Source: Thamnidium elegans
Lineage: Eukaryota; Mucoromycota; Mucoromycetes; Mucorales; Mucoraceae
NCBI GenBank assembly: GCA_025201345.1
Contig: JAIXMG010000022.1
Location: 124,001 to 188,000 of the forward strand
Length of the DNA stretch: 64,000 nucleotides
Direction: 5' to 3'
The first letter of the stretch is position 1. Each line of letters starts with the position of its first letter. Positions 24,575 through 35,194 of this stretch are shown here, piece by piece. The notes under the pieces are model-generated. The model made no database searches, was not told the DNA's origin, and saw only the letters and a program-made list of their open reading frames with translations. The translations under genes and the position numbers were made by a program.

Positions 24575-24600
24575 CTTCCCGTGTTTCATGTGTGACTGAA
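24575..24600 (+). promoter_or_regulatory. shared upstream element of the zinc-finger cluster, copy 1
   Basis: CTTCCCGTGTTTCATGTGTG followed by ACTGAA. It lies about 100 bp upstream of the usable start of zinc-finger gene 1. Related copies sit upstream of the other family members in the same relative position (see findings). The function is inferred from conservation between paralogues only. Confidence 0.5.
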
Positions 24601-24700
24601 AGCAGCGTAACAAAAGACTGTCAAAACAGCAATAAACCCCCCCCCCTTTTTTCAAGAAATATTAAAAAGTAGCGTGTTTAATCGTGATTTAAAAGTCGAA

Positions 24701-26449
24701 ATGCCAAGAACTAGAGCTTATATTAAACGAGAAACAGAAGACAATAAGGAATACTTGAAATGTGCTTTATATCCCCCAGTTAAAGCTGAACCAACTTCTT
24801 TAGAAATTAACAAGTGCGAAGACAGTGATTCTACTGAGACTTTTCAATGTAAGCGCTAAAAACAGGGGGGTTTTTTTTATAGAAAGAGATTAGGAACTTG
24901 ATACTCACTTTATATGTATATATACATAGCTTCACCAAAAATTGCCAAAAATAGACACTGTAGTATATGTAATATCACTTTTGCTAGGAACGAGATTTAT
25001 CTTGAACACGAACTTCACTCTCATACGACTACAAAGACACCAATTGCCGACCTCGAAAACCGTCGCTGTAATATATGCAATAAGAGTTACAGATCTGCTC
25101 ATTTATATCGGAGGCATATGGCCAATCTAAGCAATCTTCATATTCCACTTCTTAGGGATTACTTACACCCAGACCCGTCAAAAATGCCTGACTTCAAAGA
25201 TCCAAACAACTACTGTATATCATGCAATGTTAAGTACAGATGTCGATCTACCTACCGTGCTCACTTGCTTGAATATCACACTATTCCGCGCTTTGCATCG
25301 CTTAACAAACTAGAAACATTAAAAAATGTACCACCGATAATTGATATAAAAAATTTGTATTGCAATGTATGTAACAAAATATATGACGCCAATCAAATTT
25401 ATATACGACATTTGGTTCGAACTCACGAAATGACCTTACCAGACAGTTACTCGGAGCCAAGCAACTTTGATATAAGAAATTTTTATTGTAAAACGTGCGA
25501 TGCAACGTACAAAAACATATGGAGTTTTAATTCTCACTTGAAAGGCATACATCGTGTGGAACCATCCTCTCTTCCTGATATGATACAAAACACTGCTGAT
25601 CGAAATAAGTATTGCGCTGATTGTGATATAACGTTCGCCGCGAGGGCCGGTTATTTACGACATTTGGTTAGAATTCATGTTAAACAAAATCCAGAGCTTT
25701 ATCAAGGGATATATTGTAAGAACCCTAATAAAAGAGATATCTGGTTTAAAAAATATTGTGTCGACTGCGAGAAGGTATTTATGTCAAGCCGCTTATGTAG
25801 TATCCACATGGATAAAATTCATGGCATCAGAGAACCCAAAGCACTCGAACCTTTGCCAAATACTAATGATCAAGACGTTAAAAATACAGAAAATCATTGT
25901 ATTTCATGCAAAAGAACATTTTCTACCAGGAGGAATTATCGACAGCATCAAGCTACAGCTCATAATATAGATATACCTCATACACGCAGTAACCGAATTA
26001 TAATTAACAATAAAACACCTATTTTAGACCTTTTAAATAACTATTGCAATTCTTGTGATAGAACATACAAATCATTGCCTTTCTACCGAGCTCACATGTC
26101 TAAATATCATCAAATGGAGCCGCGCATAACTGACAGATTGTCAGTTTTTGTTAATCGTAAAGAAGTACCGGTCATTGGCGAGATAAACAACCATTGCACC
26201 GCCTGCGACAAAGTATACAAAGTCAAGGCATCGTATAAAAATCATCTATATGCGATTCATGGCATATCACTACCTAAAACCCCACCGCCTAAGCTACCAC
26301 CGGGTGCTTATTGTGTCTTATGCGATCAAACTTTCACGCGGAGATACAATTACAAGAAGCATATGGCGAGAGTTCATAACTCATTTAACACAAGTGAAAA
26401 AAAAGCCCATAACTCAAAAGAACTAGATATCAAGAGTGAAAAACTATGA
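24701..26449 (+). CDS. cluster C2H2 zinc-finger protein 1
   Basis: Exon 1 is 24701-24848 and exon 2 is 24930-26449 (GT-AG intron). Exon 1 encodes the family leader PRTRAYIKRETEDNKEYL and YPPVKAEPTSLEI, with two SUMO-consensus sites (IKRE, VKAE). The leader in the paralogues begins about 23 residues earlier with MKQ/MKK; here that ATG is changed to TTT, so translation probably starts at 24701. Exon 2 encodes 11 fingers, mostly C-x2-C-x12-H-x4-H (first CSICNITFARNEIYLEHELHSH region, last CVLCDQTFTRRYNYKKHM). Finger 2 lacks a normally spaced second histidine. Fingers are separated by about 25-residue linkers, including YSEPSNFD and PELYQGIYC, which the whole family shares. The C-terminus is LDIKSEKL, a third SUMO-like site. 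Probably a nuclear nucleic-acid-binding regulator; the target is unknown. Confidence 0.82.
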
Positions 26450-26915
26450 ATCTCTAATTACTACGGTTTACACCTGATTAATACAACTGCAATGTATTAA
26501 ACCGTCCACTCTATAATGTTACTTTTATTACCCCTCCTATATTTCATTCGTGACTGAATCTCGCTAATAAAAAAAAAAGGATTTATTTATTTTAGCCAAC
26601 TATTGAACTAAACACGAAACATCAAGCCGGGGAAGCTTTCCTATATATGATTTCTTTATTAACTTTGAATTGGATGTGTATTCCATAAGAGTTTCTGACG
26701 TCAATTTGGATACGTTATCGTTTATAGTTTGATGGAAGCTATATCGGAAAGAATATAATGTTACTTGCTTTGGTAATACTTGTTGGAATCCACAGAAGCT
26801 TTTTTCCGCGGTAGCTTTCAAGGATTTCTACATGAAATAAACTGTCATAATGAGTAAATATGTCACATTAATATGTTTATTTCGTGTTTTTTTTTATCGT
26901 TCCCCTTTACCCTTC

Positions 26916-26948
<33 letters not shown>

Positions 26949-28021
26949 CGAACTGTGAGGTTATGACTGTTCATGAATATCAGAGAAAGTTTAAACAATG
27001 TTATTTTATGATAATAATGTTTTAATAGCTTATGAGACTGAACAAAACTTGTTAGATAACAACTTTGGTTTTATTAAGAAAAGCAGTAACTAGGCTAAGT
27101 GGAACTAAGACAATCAGATCATACTCTTACTTTATTTTTATTTATATGTCTTGGTAGAGCCAAATAAAGTGAAGCTAAAAATTCCAACAGAGCTTTAGGC
27201 TCATTATACTAATTGCAGAGAAAGCTTTCAGCCGAAAAACCTGATTTAACTTTTAAATTTCAATGGATAGAAAAGATAAATAACAACTGACCTTGTAAAA
27301 GTTCAATAATGCTGTCCCAGTTCCATTTGGTGTATGTATTGCTTCTTTTTTAGTGGTTATTTTTAAGCATCCTTGGTACACGATCAATTTACACGGTCGA
27401 TTGAAAAAAGTATGACGCTTCATAACATAAGGTTATACTTACTCCTGTAATAATTTACTCATTATGATGTAATTATACTTGTTGCTCACACTTTTTTGCT
27501 GTGTGTGTAAATATAAATATCACAATGATTAAATAAATCCCTTTTTATCACCTATTTTTTTTCCTTTCCTTTTTTTAATAATGAATTCATATACAAGCAA
27601 GTACCTTTTACAAAAAGAGCTTCTCTATGATATGGTGGTGTACCAAGAATTAACTAAAATCTCACTCTTTTTAAAAACGAAAACAATGGAGTACAACATA
27701 TATTGAAAAAAATTACTTCAATTTTAATGCTGAATCAGTACTAGAACTCAAGCAATTTAAAAGTTTGAATCAACAATTTCCAATATAAGTCAGAGAAAGC
27801 TTAAAACTCCAAAAATTAACAAAGCGTTAATCCCCTGGGCTCGCACCTTCAAAAAATCAACGATAACTCAGGTAACATATATGAGACTTACGTTCGACAT
27901 ACTTATTTGTTTAACAAGCATTAATATATTTATCTTCATTATTTACAACAATCATAATGAATCAATATTTTTATGATCAAAACAGAAAACTCTTGATTCA
28001 AAAAGAAAAAAAAAACTTGGC
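26450..28021. other. spacer with decayed DNA, no supported gene
   Basis: About 1.6 kb, very AT-rich, with a T-run of about 30 bases (26919-26948). The word AGAGAAAG(C/T)TT recurs near 26972, 27219 and 27793, but no terminal repeats could be built from it. A minus-strand frame at 26600-26821 (VTLYSFRYSFHQTIND) vaguely recalls a tyrosine-recombinase box but was not accepted. Confidence 0.4.
26531..26558 (+). promoter_or_regulatory. shared upstream element, orphan copy downstream of gene 1
   Basis: CCCCTCCTATATTTCATTCG then TGACTGAA. It matches the element upstream of gene 1 but has no family gene following it. It may mark a deleted copy. Confidence 0.35.
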
Positions 28022-28651
28022 TATAGGGGCGAAGTGTCTTCTTCATCATCCCCTATAAGAAAGAACAAGTCTAGAAGCTGCCAGGGTATTGATTCAATTA
28101 GAAAAAGAGCTGGAACCAGATGTGATATGTTATTTAAAGATTCAAGGTTTGTGAATGAGAACCCTAGAGAGTATGGTGCTTCTGAAACTGGGCCTAAGTT
28201 TGACAGTGAAAAGGAAACCAAAATACTGAATGAAAGCTTCCTGAAAGTACCGAAAACATTGAAAGACATGTTGGATAATTTGATTTTGATTTATCCGAAT
28301 GTCTCAAAAAAGAAAATTGAAACGATTGGCAGGTTTATTCTGCCCTGCCAAGTTTTACGTGTTGATAGGCCTTCACAATATATCATCCGTATAACAAGAT
28401 TAGAACCTCCTGATATCAATAGGGATGTATCACATTTCAGTTCAACTGTTATCCCTTCTTTGTATATCAGCTACATTGTACGTGAAATCATATTACATGT
28501 ACAAAACGTTTGTAATCTTGCTGTGGCCCCTCTTCCCGCTAGATGTCAAGATTCTTCCTGGCTGGATGATTGCCTTAAAAGAAAACATAATGCTGATATG
28601 GCACTAATGCCCCAAACATCCACATCTGACCGAACTAAAAGACAAAAGTAG
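28022..28651 (+). pseudogene. 5'-truncated fragment of a Mucorales repetitive family with nuclease-like core
   Basis: The open frame has no ATG near its beginning. It runs YRGEVSSSSSPIRKNKS, then KRAGTRCDMLFKD, EYGASETGPKFDSEKETK and LKVPKTLKDMLDNLI, to a stop at 28651. From general knowledge, proteins in which a G-R-x-x-D-(L/M)-(I/L)-F strand is followed by E-(F/Y)-G-(A)-x-E are common and highly duplicated in Mucorales. The D...E-x-(G) arrangement resembles a PD-(D/E)xK-type core. Here the last position is G rather than K, so catalysis is doubtful. The normal N-terminal half is absent. It lies between zinc-finger genes 1 and 2. Confidence 0.45.
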
Positions 28652-29525
28652 TCTTACTGTTAAATAAATAATACCTAACCATTACACTCTTGTTCTAATT
28701 ATGCATTAACATACTATAAACCTCTAAAATGTAAACTTTGTTTCTAGTTTTTTTTTTCGATCACTCTTATTAGCCTTAGTTAATGATAATAACACGTAAA
28801 GTCCTAATTAATTTGACACGGGACTCAATAAAAATTGATTTTATATTGTTTGTCTCTCTCTATGCCACGTTAGTTCAGCTTTCATATTCATTTTTTAGGA
28901 AAGAATACCAAATAAGCGTTAATGGAAAGGGTGTAATATATCACATTTTCTGTCTTCGTGCCATCAGCTGTAGTATTTCTATAAATTGTACTTTGTTATT
29001 GTGCCCTTGGAGTAATATAGTCAAATAATAACTCTAATAAAAGGACTAGATATTAATCAGATAGCAAAAATGGACTTAAGTAAAAAATAAGGTTGATATT
29101 ATCCAGATGTACACCAGAACTCGCAAGATCGTGATTTCTTAACAACATATCATGCACAAAAGCGAACAAATAATTGCACCGATTTGATTAATAATGCAAG
29201 TAAATAGCAAACACTTTAGTTTACGCCTTAAAAAGTGTAGTTGTGTTACAAGGAAAATGATTGACCAGGTCCAAGAGTGTATAAAAACATAAGTTTAACA
29301 ACGCTAGCGTTGTTGTACCTCCAAAATACGTATTGAGGCAGTTATCCCATAGCAAAAATATTTCGTTCAAAACGTGGGGAAATATTACGTTTTATTTATG
29401 GCTAGTTCTTGATGCACCCACAGCGGGAAGTAAATTCAAATTCATGTTTTATTTTACTTAGCGCACCACAGAGCTCGAGAAATCTACCCTATCCTTAAAA
29501 TCGATTTTTTGGCGAGATAAATGAA
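28652..29525. other. spacer, no supported gene
   Basis: About 870 bp. A plus-strand open frame at 28783-29028 is AT-driven with no features. Nothing else was recognised. Confidence 0.4.
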
Positions 29526-29693
29526 ATGAACACTTTCCTCTCTGAACTTCGCCACTCCTTTCAAACCTTACCTCGTTACCTTCCTCAACGCTGGATCTCT
29601 GACGTACAGCTGCAATATCTCTCTTTCAAACAAATCGTCATGTGTATCATACAGACTATCTGGACCCACCAATATTTTCCACGACGTCCCTGA
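29526..29693 (+). pseudogene. possible 3' relic of a non-LTR retrotransposon ORF
   Basis: A 55-codon frame in GC-richer DNA than its surroundings. It reads MNTFLSELRHSFQTLPRYLP, then QRWISDVQLQYLSF and IVMCIIQTIWTHQYFP. The S-x-x-(E/Q)-I....I..IW..H pattern resembles the C-terminal end of LINE polyproteins in early-diverging fungi. It is too short for certainty, and neither reverse transcriptase nor poly-A tail is seen nearby. Confidence 0.25.
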
Positions 29694-30253
29694 GACGTAA
29701 TTACTTCCCTAATATATATATATATATATAAGTTAAAAATGTCGCGCTTTTGAAAGTGTCTCTTGTAATAATATGCTTTTTTTTTTTTTAAAAAAAAAAC
29801 TTAACCAAGGGAATGCTATTTAATTCCAAACTACTAAGCAATACAGTTATATATCAATCACGAAAACTACTCGGGTTTATGGAACGGTGTAAAACGGCCT
29901 CCAACGGGAACATTACAGGCTTATCTTCCTCTTTCTGTCAACTTTTCAAAATTATTACTGTATGAAAACATTGTTTTTACTCATGATATATATAAATAGT
30001 TATAATGATGTATGGTATGAATGAACAGATTTTAATTTTATTGCAAGTAACAAATAACAATTTAGTTTATTTATTTTTTACCAAACGAAAAAAACTTGCC
30101 TGTTTTAAAACAAATAAACTTTGCATTTCATATCCCGTCGATATTTGATGTAACATACTCGGAACGAGTTTATGAGGTTACGAAATAACGTATATATTTA
30201 CCTCTTTTTCTTCGTTTTACTCCTTTTCTTTTTTTTTTAGCAAAAGTATTAGT
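29694..30253. other. spacer upstream of the HSPA12-like gene
   Basis: About 560 bp with a TA repeat (29711-29730) and T/A runs near 29780-29800. It presumably holds the promoter of the downstream gene. No other feature is seen. Confidence 0.4.
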
Positions 30254-33200
30254 ATGGAAAAGGTATATGATCTTCCCCGGCATACACACTCTATTATTTT
30301 TCGTAAGTGATCCTCTTACTGCAAAATAATTCAATCTTTTGTTTTTTTTAAAAGAGAAGCCTTATCGTCATATAGATCTTGGAGTGAATACGACTCATAT
30401 AACTTACTGTTCTACTTCAGCAAGAGATGTCCAATACAGAACTTTACGTACGACGTGAGTATAGAGTATTAAAAAAATATACGGCGATTTTGAACAATTT
30501 GTAAAAATGTAGAGAAGCTAGTTATAGTTATATCACTTATGATAAACGTAAATCGAATATTCTAAGTTGGAGAGACCAAAATGTTTACTATAACAAACAA
30601 GATATAGTACATATCGATGTGTCCAGAGAGAATTTATACAAACTCTTTAAGAAGGGAAAAGATAGCTGGGATCAAGATGACCTATTCTTGTTAAAAGCAG
30701 TATCAGACTTTATTCGCTTATCTGTAGAAGAACTAATTAAAAAATCGAAAGGAGAAATTAAAGATAGTGGTGCGCTCCGCTACGCATTAGTGGTACCATC
30801 AGAGTGGGAAGAAGAAATAAGAGAAGTTCTGATTCGACCTATTTTTGTTCAAGCCAATTTAATATCAAAAGATGATCACCAAGACAGGCTTTTATTCTGC
30901 TCCGATATAGAATCTGTCTATTACTACTTAAGTGACCCTAAAAGTGGTTATTTTACTGAAATGACACGTAATACGATTTTGGGTAGAATTGTTGCTGTGG
31001 AGGAGAATCAAGTGTCGATCAAACTGGATTTAATCTTAACTGGAAATCCTCTATTTGATTTTTCCGGTTCCGTAACGCGTCCGAAAATCATGAATTCAAA
31101 TGCAATGTCTCTTACTTCCGACGATGTTAAAAACGGTATTAGAGAGTTTATAAAGATCAAATTCTCTTTTGATGCTCGAGAAGACACTATTCGAAATATT
31201 ATGAGAGCATTGGGCAATCGTACTTTTATTTTTATTGTTAGTAATGTAACATGGGATTAATCAGACAATATCAACTAACAGGTTATTATAATAGAAAGAT
31301 GAAGAGGAAGCTTCTTATTTAATGAAATATTTTATTACTGACGAAAATATATCCGAATTAGATAAATACCAAAAAGAAGTTATAAAATCCATTCGGCCTT
31401 TTGATATATGCGCTGAAATCAGTAAACATTTGCCTAATAACCTGAAACAATTACTTCCAAACAATCTTATAAAGAATTACTCTATTTTGAAATTTACTGA
31501 TGAATATACTTCTAAAATCGAATTAGACGAAGGTCTATTACAATGGTCAAGATTTATGTTTGAGTATAATCGAATATTTGTCAGCTCCAGCTATATCGTA
31601 CCTAAAAGCCCTTTGAATAAATTTATTGACAATAGAGATATCATGCGTGGGACTTTTCGATACTTGATTAGTGCAATTCAGAATTCAGACATATATAGTA
31701 AACCTCGTATATTATCAACGGAACATTCGGCGATCTCGTCTTCAATATTCCTAAACTCGAAACCTGAGGCCATTATGAATATAGGTACACCATCATTATA
31801 TACTTTATTATTTCAGTAGTAATACTTTTACAATTAGATATTCTGCTCGAATCTACAGTGTTATCGTTTTCACTTTTAGATGAAGATGGTCTAGTAAAAG
31901 AAATCTGGAACCATGGCTACTTTGTACCTGACATCGGGTAAGATATGAACAAAACATTATGTAGATATCTATACTAATACAGCATTAGTTTGCGTTCTCT
32001 GGGATCGTTCTTTACTTTTTCAGAAGTAGCAACATTAAATGTCAAAAATTCGTAAGTCTACTCATAAGTATGATGTATTTGCTACGAATAAAAAAATTAA
32101 TAGATTACTTAGGTTTATCGCTTTTGTTAAAAAATATTTAACCAAAAAAAAAAAAAAAAAAAAAAAAAAACGGTCTGCGTAGGTTTACCGCATCTGTTAA
32201 AAAATACTTAATGGGTAAGTCGGATATTTCTTCTGGTGTATTAAAGAAGGATATGCTGGTTGAAATAGAGAATATATTAAGCGCAAACAGCCATGATAAA
32301 GAGCTGCTGCTGTCAACACAACAGCAAGTATACATAAAAGCGTTCGTACTAATTTATATGATTTATATAAATTTAATTGTATCAAGGAAGACGCCGAAAA
32401 TTACAGGAGGTAACGAAAATATAAAAACTGGATATGCTATTACTATTGAAAAGGCGTTTCTTCAGAGATTACTTCTCACTGAAGACAAGTTAAGAGATAT
32501 AATTTATGCAAGCAATCTGGTACAAGAAAACGACAGTTATAAAAAACTCAGAATTACTACACAAGGAGAAGGACTCTTACCTGTAATTCAACAATCGTTC
32601 AAACTACAGTTTTCACTCAAGTCTTTCTTTGTGGTAGCTCAACTGCATAAAGACTATGTACAGCTAACACTCAATCAAGTAGTAACTGAATCTGGTTCGG
32701 ATCACAAAGATCAGGAAACAATTATTATCCAAGAAGAAATAATCCCTATTCCCAATATATATGACTCATTGTGTTTCAACATGTGGAACAATATTACAGA
32801 AGATAGTAGTATAATTCAACTATGTGACACACATAAAGGATGTAACGACAACGAATTACTACATATATTTTCTTTAGAAAATCAAGCAGAATTTACGAAT
32901 AATCTTAAGAAGTACATATCTAAAGACGTAAGTAATCTAAAATAATGTTAGTGATTATCATTCCGTTTATCTAAAATTTTAATTTATATTTTGTATAGAT
33001 CCTTAACAAGAGTTTGATCACACAAAAAGCAGACAAAACCACTGTATATCTAAGCAAATCATGTAACTGTAAGGTTTGTTTAACGGTAAATGATATTACA
33101 GAGATATCTTTCCGACCAGTTCTACAGGATATCATCTCTCTTGTATTTACCTCCTTGATAAATAAGCAACTCTTTGGAAACTATAGAAATATTCAGTATG

Positions 33201-33942
33201 TGTTTCATCTGATATGCTTCAATTATAATCCACAGTTCCAACGTATCCTTATGAAAATACTAGATGACGAAACCGACTATTTTATGTATGAGCAAAGAAT
33301 TGACTTGGCTTACTATACGATACCAAAATTACCAAATCAGCTGTTGCAGCCTATTCTTCAGGAAGAACCATGTTCATATAAAGGATTTCAAGTGGGTGTT
33401 TTACGTCACATTTATAATGAAAGCTTCGGTTTTGGTTTTAAGGACTCTTCGTATAATCCTCCTATTGTACATAAAAGCAACCGAGAGGATACGAACGCCA
33501 TTTTAATTGATGGTAAAAAAGTATTTCCGTTGTTCAAGAAGGGAGACAAAATGAATGAAAGTCAATTAAAAAGAGTATTTTATTTGAATATGAATCAAGA
33601 AGAGATCAACTCTTTTTTTCGTCTACGTAGGTAATAATATAAAGAGTACCGCATTTTTAACTTACATAAACTTCAATAGGTTTCTTTAAACTTAAACCCG
33701 TTGCTAGTTTAAGGTTTGATGAACCTATTAGCTTAGAGCATACGACTGAAAAATTCGGATTCAATTTATTTTTAAATAATATAAATACCTTCAAGATAAA
33801 TCAAGATATGGCTTACATGATCTCTATAGTTTATTACGGTTATTCTTCGTCCCTTTATTTTGAAATTAAAGCGGTTGGAGACGAGACCAATACACTGTAT
33901 ACAACAATACTTGCGGAACCCATGACATTATGTCGATTTTAA
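30254..33942 (+). CDS. Hsp70-superfamily protein, HSPA12-like
   Basis: Actin-fold ATPase of the divergent HSPA12 type, a family often expanded in Mucorales. Start ATG is at 30254 (MEKVYDLPRHTHSIIF). The phosphate-1 region HIDLGVNTTHITYCSTS is in exon 2 (from 30355). YALVVPSEWEEEIREVLIRP and DRLLFCSDIESVYYYLS (exon 3, about 30514-31235) match the HSPA12 linker and connect regions. Further exons start near 31295 (KDEEEASYLMKYF), 31880, 31984, 32181, 32999 and 33680; each joins with GT-AG sites and conserved phase. The last exon ends at TAA 33940-33942. The product is about 1,050 residues, longer than animal HSPA12 (about 675). GVNTTH replaces the usual G-T-T/S-x-S, so ATPase competence is uncertain. 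An intron near 32045-32180 contains a fossil duplication of the next exon's start. Confidence 0.7.
32110..32212 (+). repeat. local duplication of an exon start, with 27-nt poly-A between copies
   Basis: AGGTTTATCGCTTTTGTTAA (from 32111) and AGGTTTACCGCATCTGTTAA (from 32181) are offset by exactly 70 bp; both continue AAAATA(T/C)TTAA. Both carry an AG acceptor and the same phase (FIAFVKKYL versus FTASVKKYL). Only the second leads into the long open frame; the first runs into a stop. Confidence 0.7.
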
Positions 33943-34067
33943 AAATAAAAAAATTGCTATTGCGTTCATGGTGTACCCACTATATTTTACACTTTAATAA
34001 AAAAAAAAATAGCTTATAAATGCATATAGAAGCTGTAATTAAGAACTTTATATTCATATATAAAGCA

Positions 34068-34900
34068 TTATACAGAGTAACAATATAAAAAATGTTGTTT
34101 CATGCAATTGGCAATTCCACAAATCTGAGATCGAATACAACGAACGCTACTAATATTTATTTCTTTTTCCCACATCATGGTTCTTTCACCTAATGAAACT
34201 TTTGGCCCTTCCAGATAGGGAATTACACCTCGCATATTATATACTGACGCATTGGCTAATAAAAAAATCTTTACTACTACGAAACCTTCCATTTTCAAAC
34301 AACAATAAACAACTAATTCAGACTGATGGGGATATTAAAGTTATTCAATCTAGAGTTTGAAGAGATAGTCTTTATAAAAATGGATATATTATGGAGATAT
34401 ACAACCTAAAAGATCTTACCGACTACCAACACCTTAGTATTCTTCATTATGTATGGCAGTACCAGCTTTAGTCTATCTGTATACAGTTTGCTGCTAATTG
34501 TTTTGGAAGCATATTCATAGTTCGACGCATCCATCACATACTTTCCATGCTTCATGATCATAAAGCGCATATCAAGCCTCATCTTAAGATTATTCTTACT
34601 ACAACTTTGTAACTTGATGTCACCCTTAATATAAATTACATTTAGAGTAATGGTGTACAAATATACATGAGTTGTAATTACCAATGAATGAACATATGTT
34701 CATCACTATCAAAGAACGTCTCAAAAACATATGACAATATAGTCTTGCCACTACTGTACTTACTGCAGCACTGCTTGTAAGTACATGTTTTTTACACAGA
34801 GATTCTTGCCTGCTTTGGACATAGTCCAACCAACCATCAACAGACTTGTGATAAAACACTTTGGAACATTTGCTTACTACTCTTTATCCCACATGGATAT
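34068..34900 (-). pseudogene. decayed fragment of a second repetitive family (nuclease-like core)
   Basis: Three short minus-strand frames in sequence carry related content. They contain HKSVDGWLDYVQSRQESLCK (near 34830), then LDMRFMIMKHGKYVMDASNYEYA (about 34580-34510), KLYTDRLKLVLPYIMKNTKV and VIPYLEGPKVSLGE (near 34220). The strand-D-strand-E arrangement (LDMRFMI...MDASNYEYA) parallels the core of the 28022-28651 fragment. Frames do not join cleanly at the GT-AG sites available, for example near 34680. I therefore treat it as a broken gene. The function is not established. Confidence 0.35.
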
Positions 34901-35110
34901 GTAATCTTTCAAAGTAATCACGTGAGATATATATTGCCAAAAGTAATTGTGTCATCTGCCATACATTTTACAATTGCTTGTACCTTTACCAACGGGATAT
35001 ACATCTTGATATATATATATTAATTAGATATTAAACAAAAAGATTAAAATAAAAGCCATATACTTGATTGACAAAAACAAGAAGTATGTGAGCTGTTCAT
35101 CTTTTAAGAC

Positions 35111-35140
35111 ACCCCCTAATGTGTTACATATGTGACTGAA
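35111..35140 (+). promoter_or_regulatory. shared upstream element of the zinc-finger cluster, copy 2
   Basis: ACCCCCTAATGTGTTACATA then TGTGACTGAA, 55 bp upstream of the start of zinc-finger gene 2. It fits the family pattern CCCC-YT-N-GYGTT(T/A)CA-NN-TGTGACYGA. Confidence 0.5.
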
Positions 35141-35194
35141 ATAGTGTACCGAAATATTTTCAACTTTACTTTTTCTTTTTCTCAATCAAATAAT

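Noticed and set aside
26600..26821. Minus-strand frame with VTLYSFRYSFHQTIND, possibly a tyrosine-recombinase box
   Set aside because: Only a faint resemblance to the T-x-H-x-x-R box; no catalytic tyrosine context, no termini and no neighbouring recombinase sequence.
29711..29730. CRISPR-like or other regular spaced array
   Set aside because: Only simple TA microsatellites are present here and elsewhere; no spaced direct repeats with unique spacers were found, as expected for a eukaryote.
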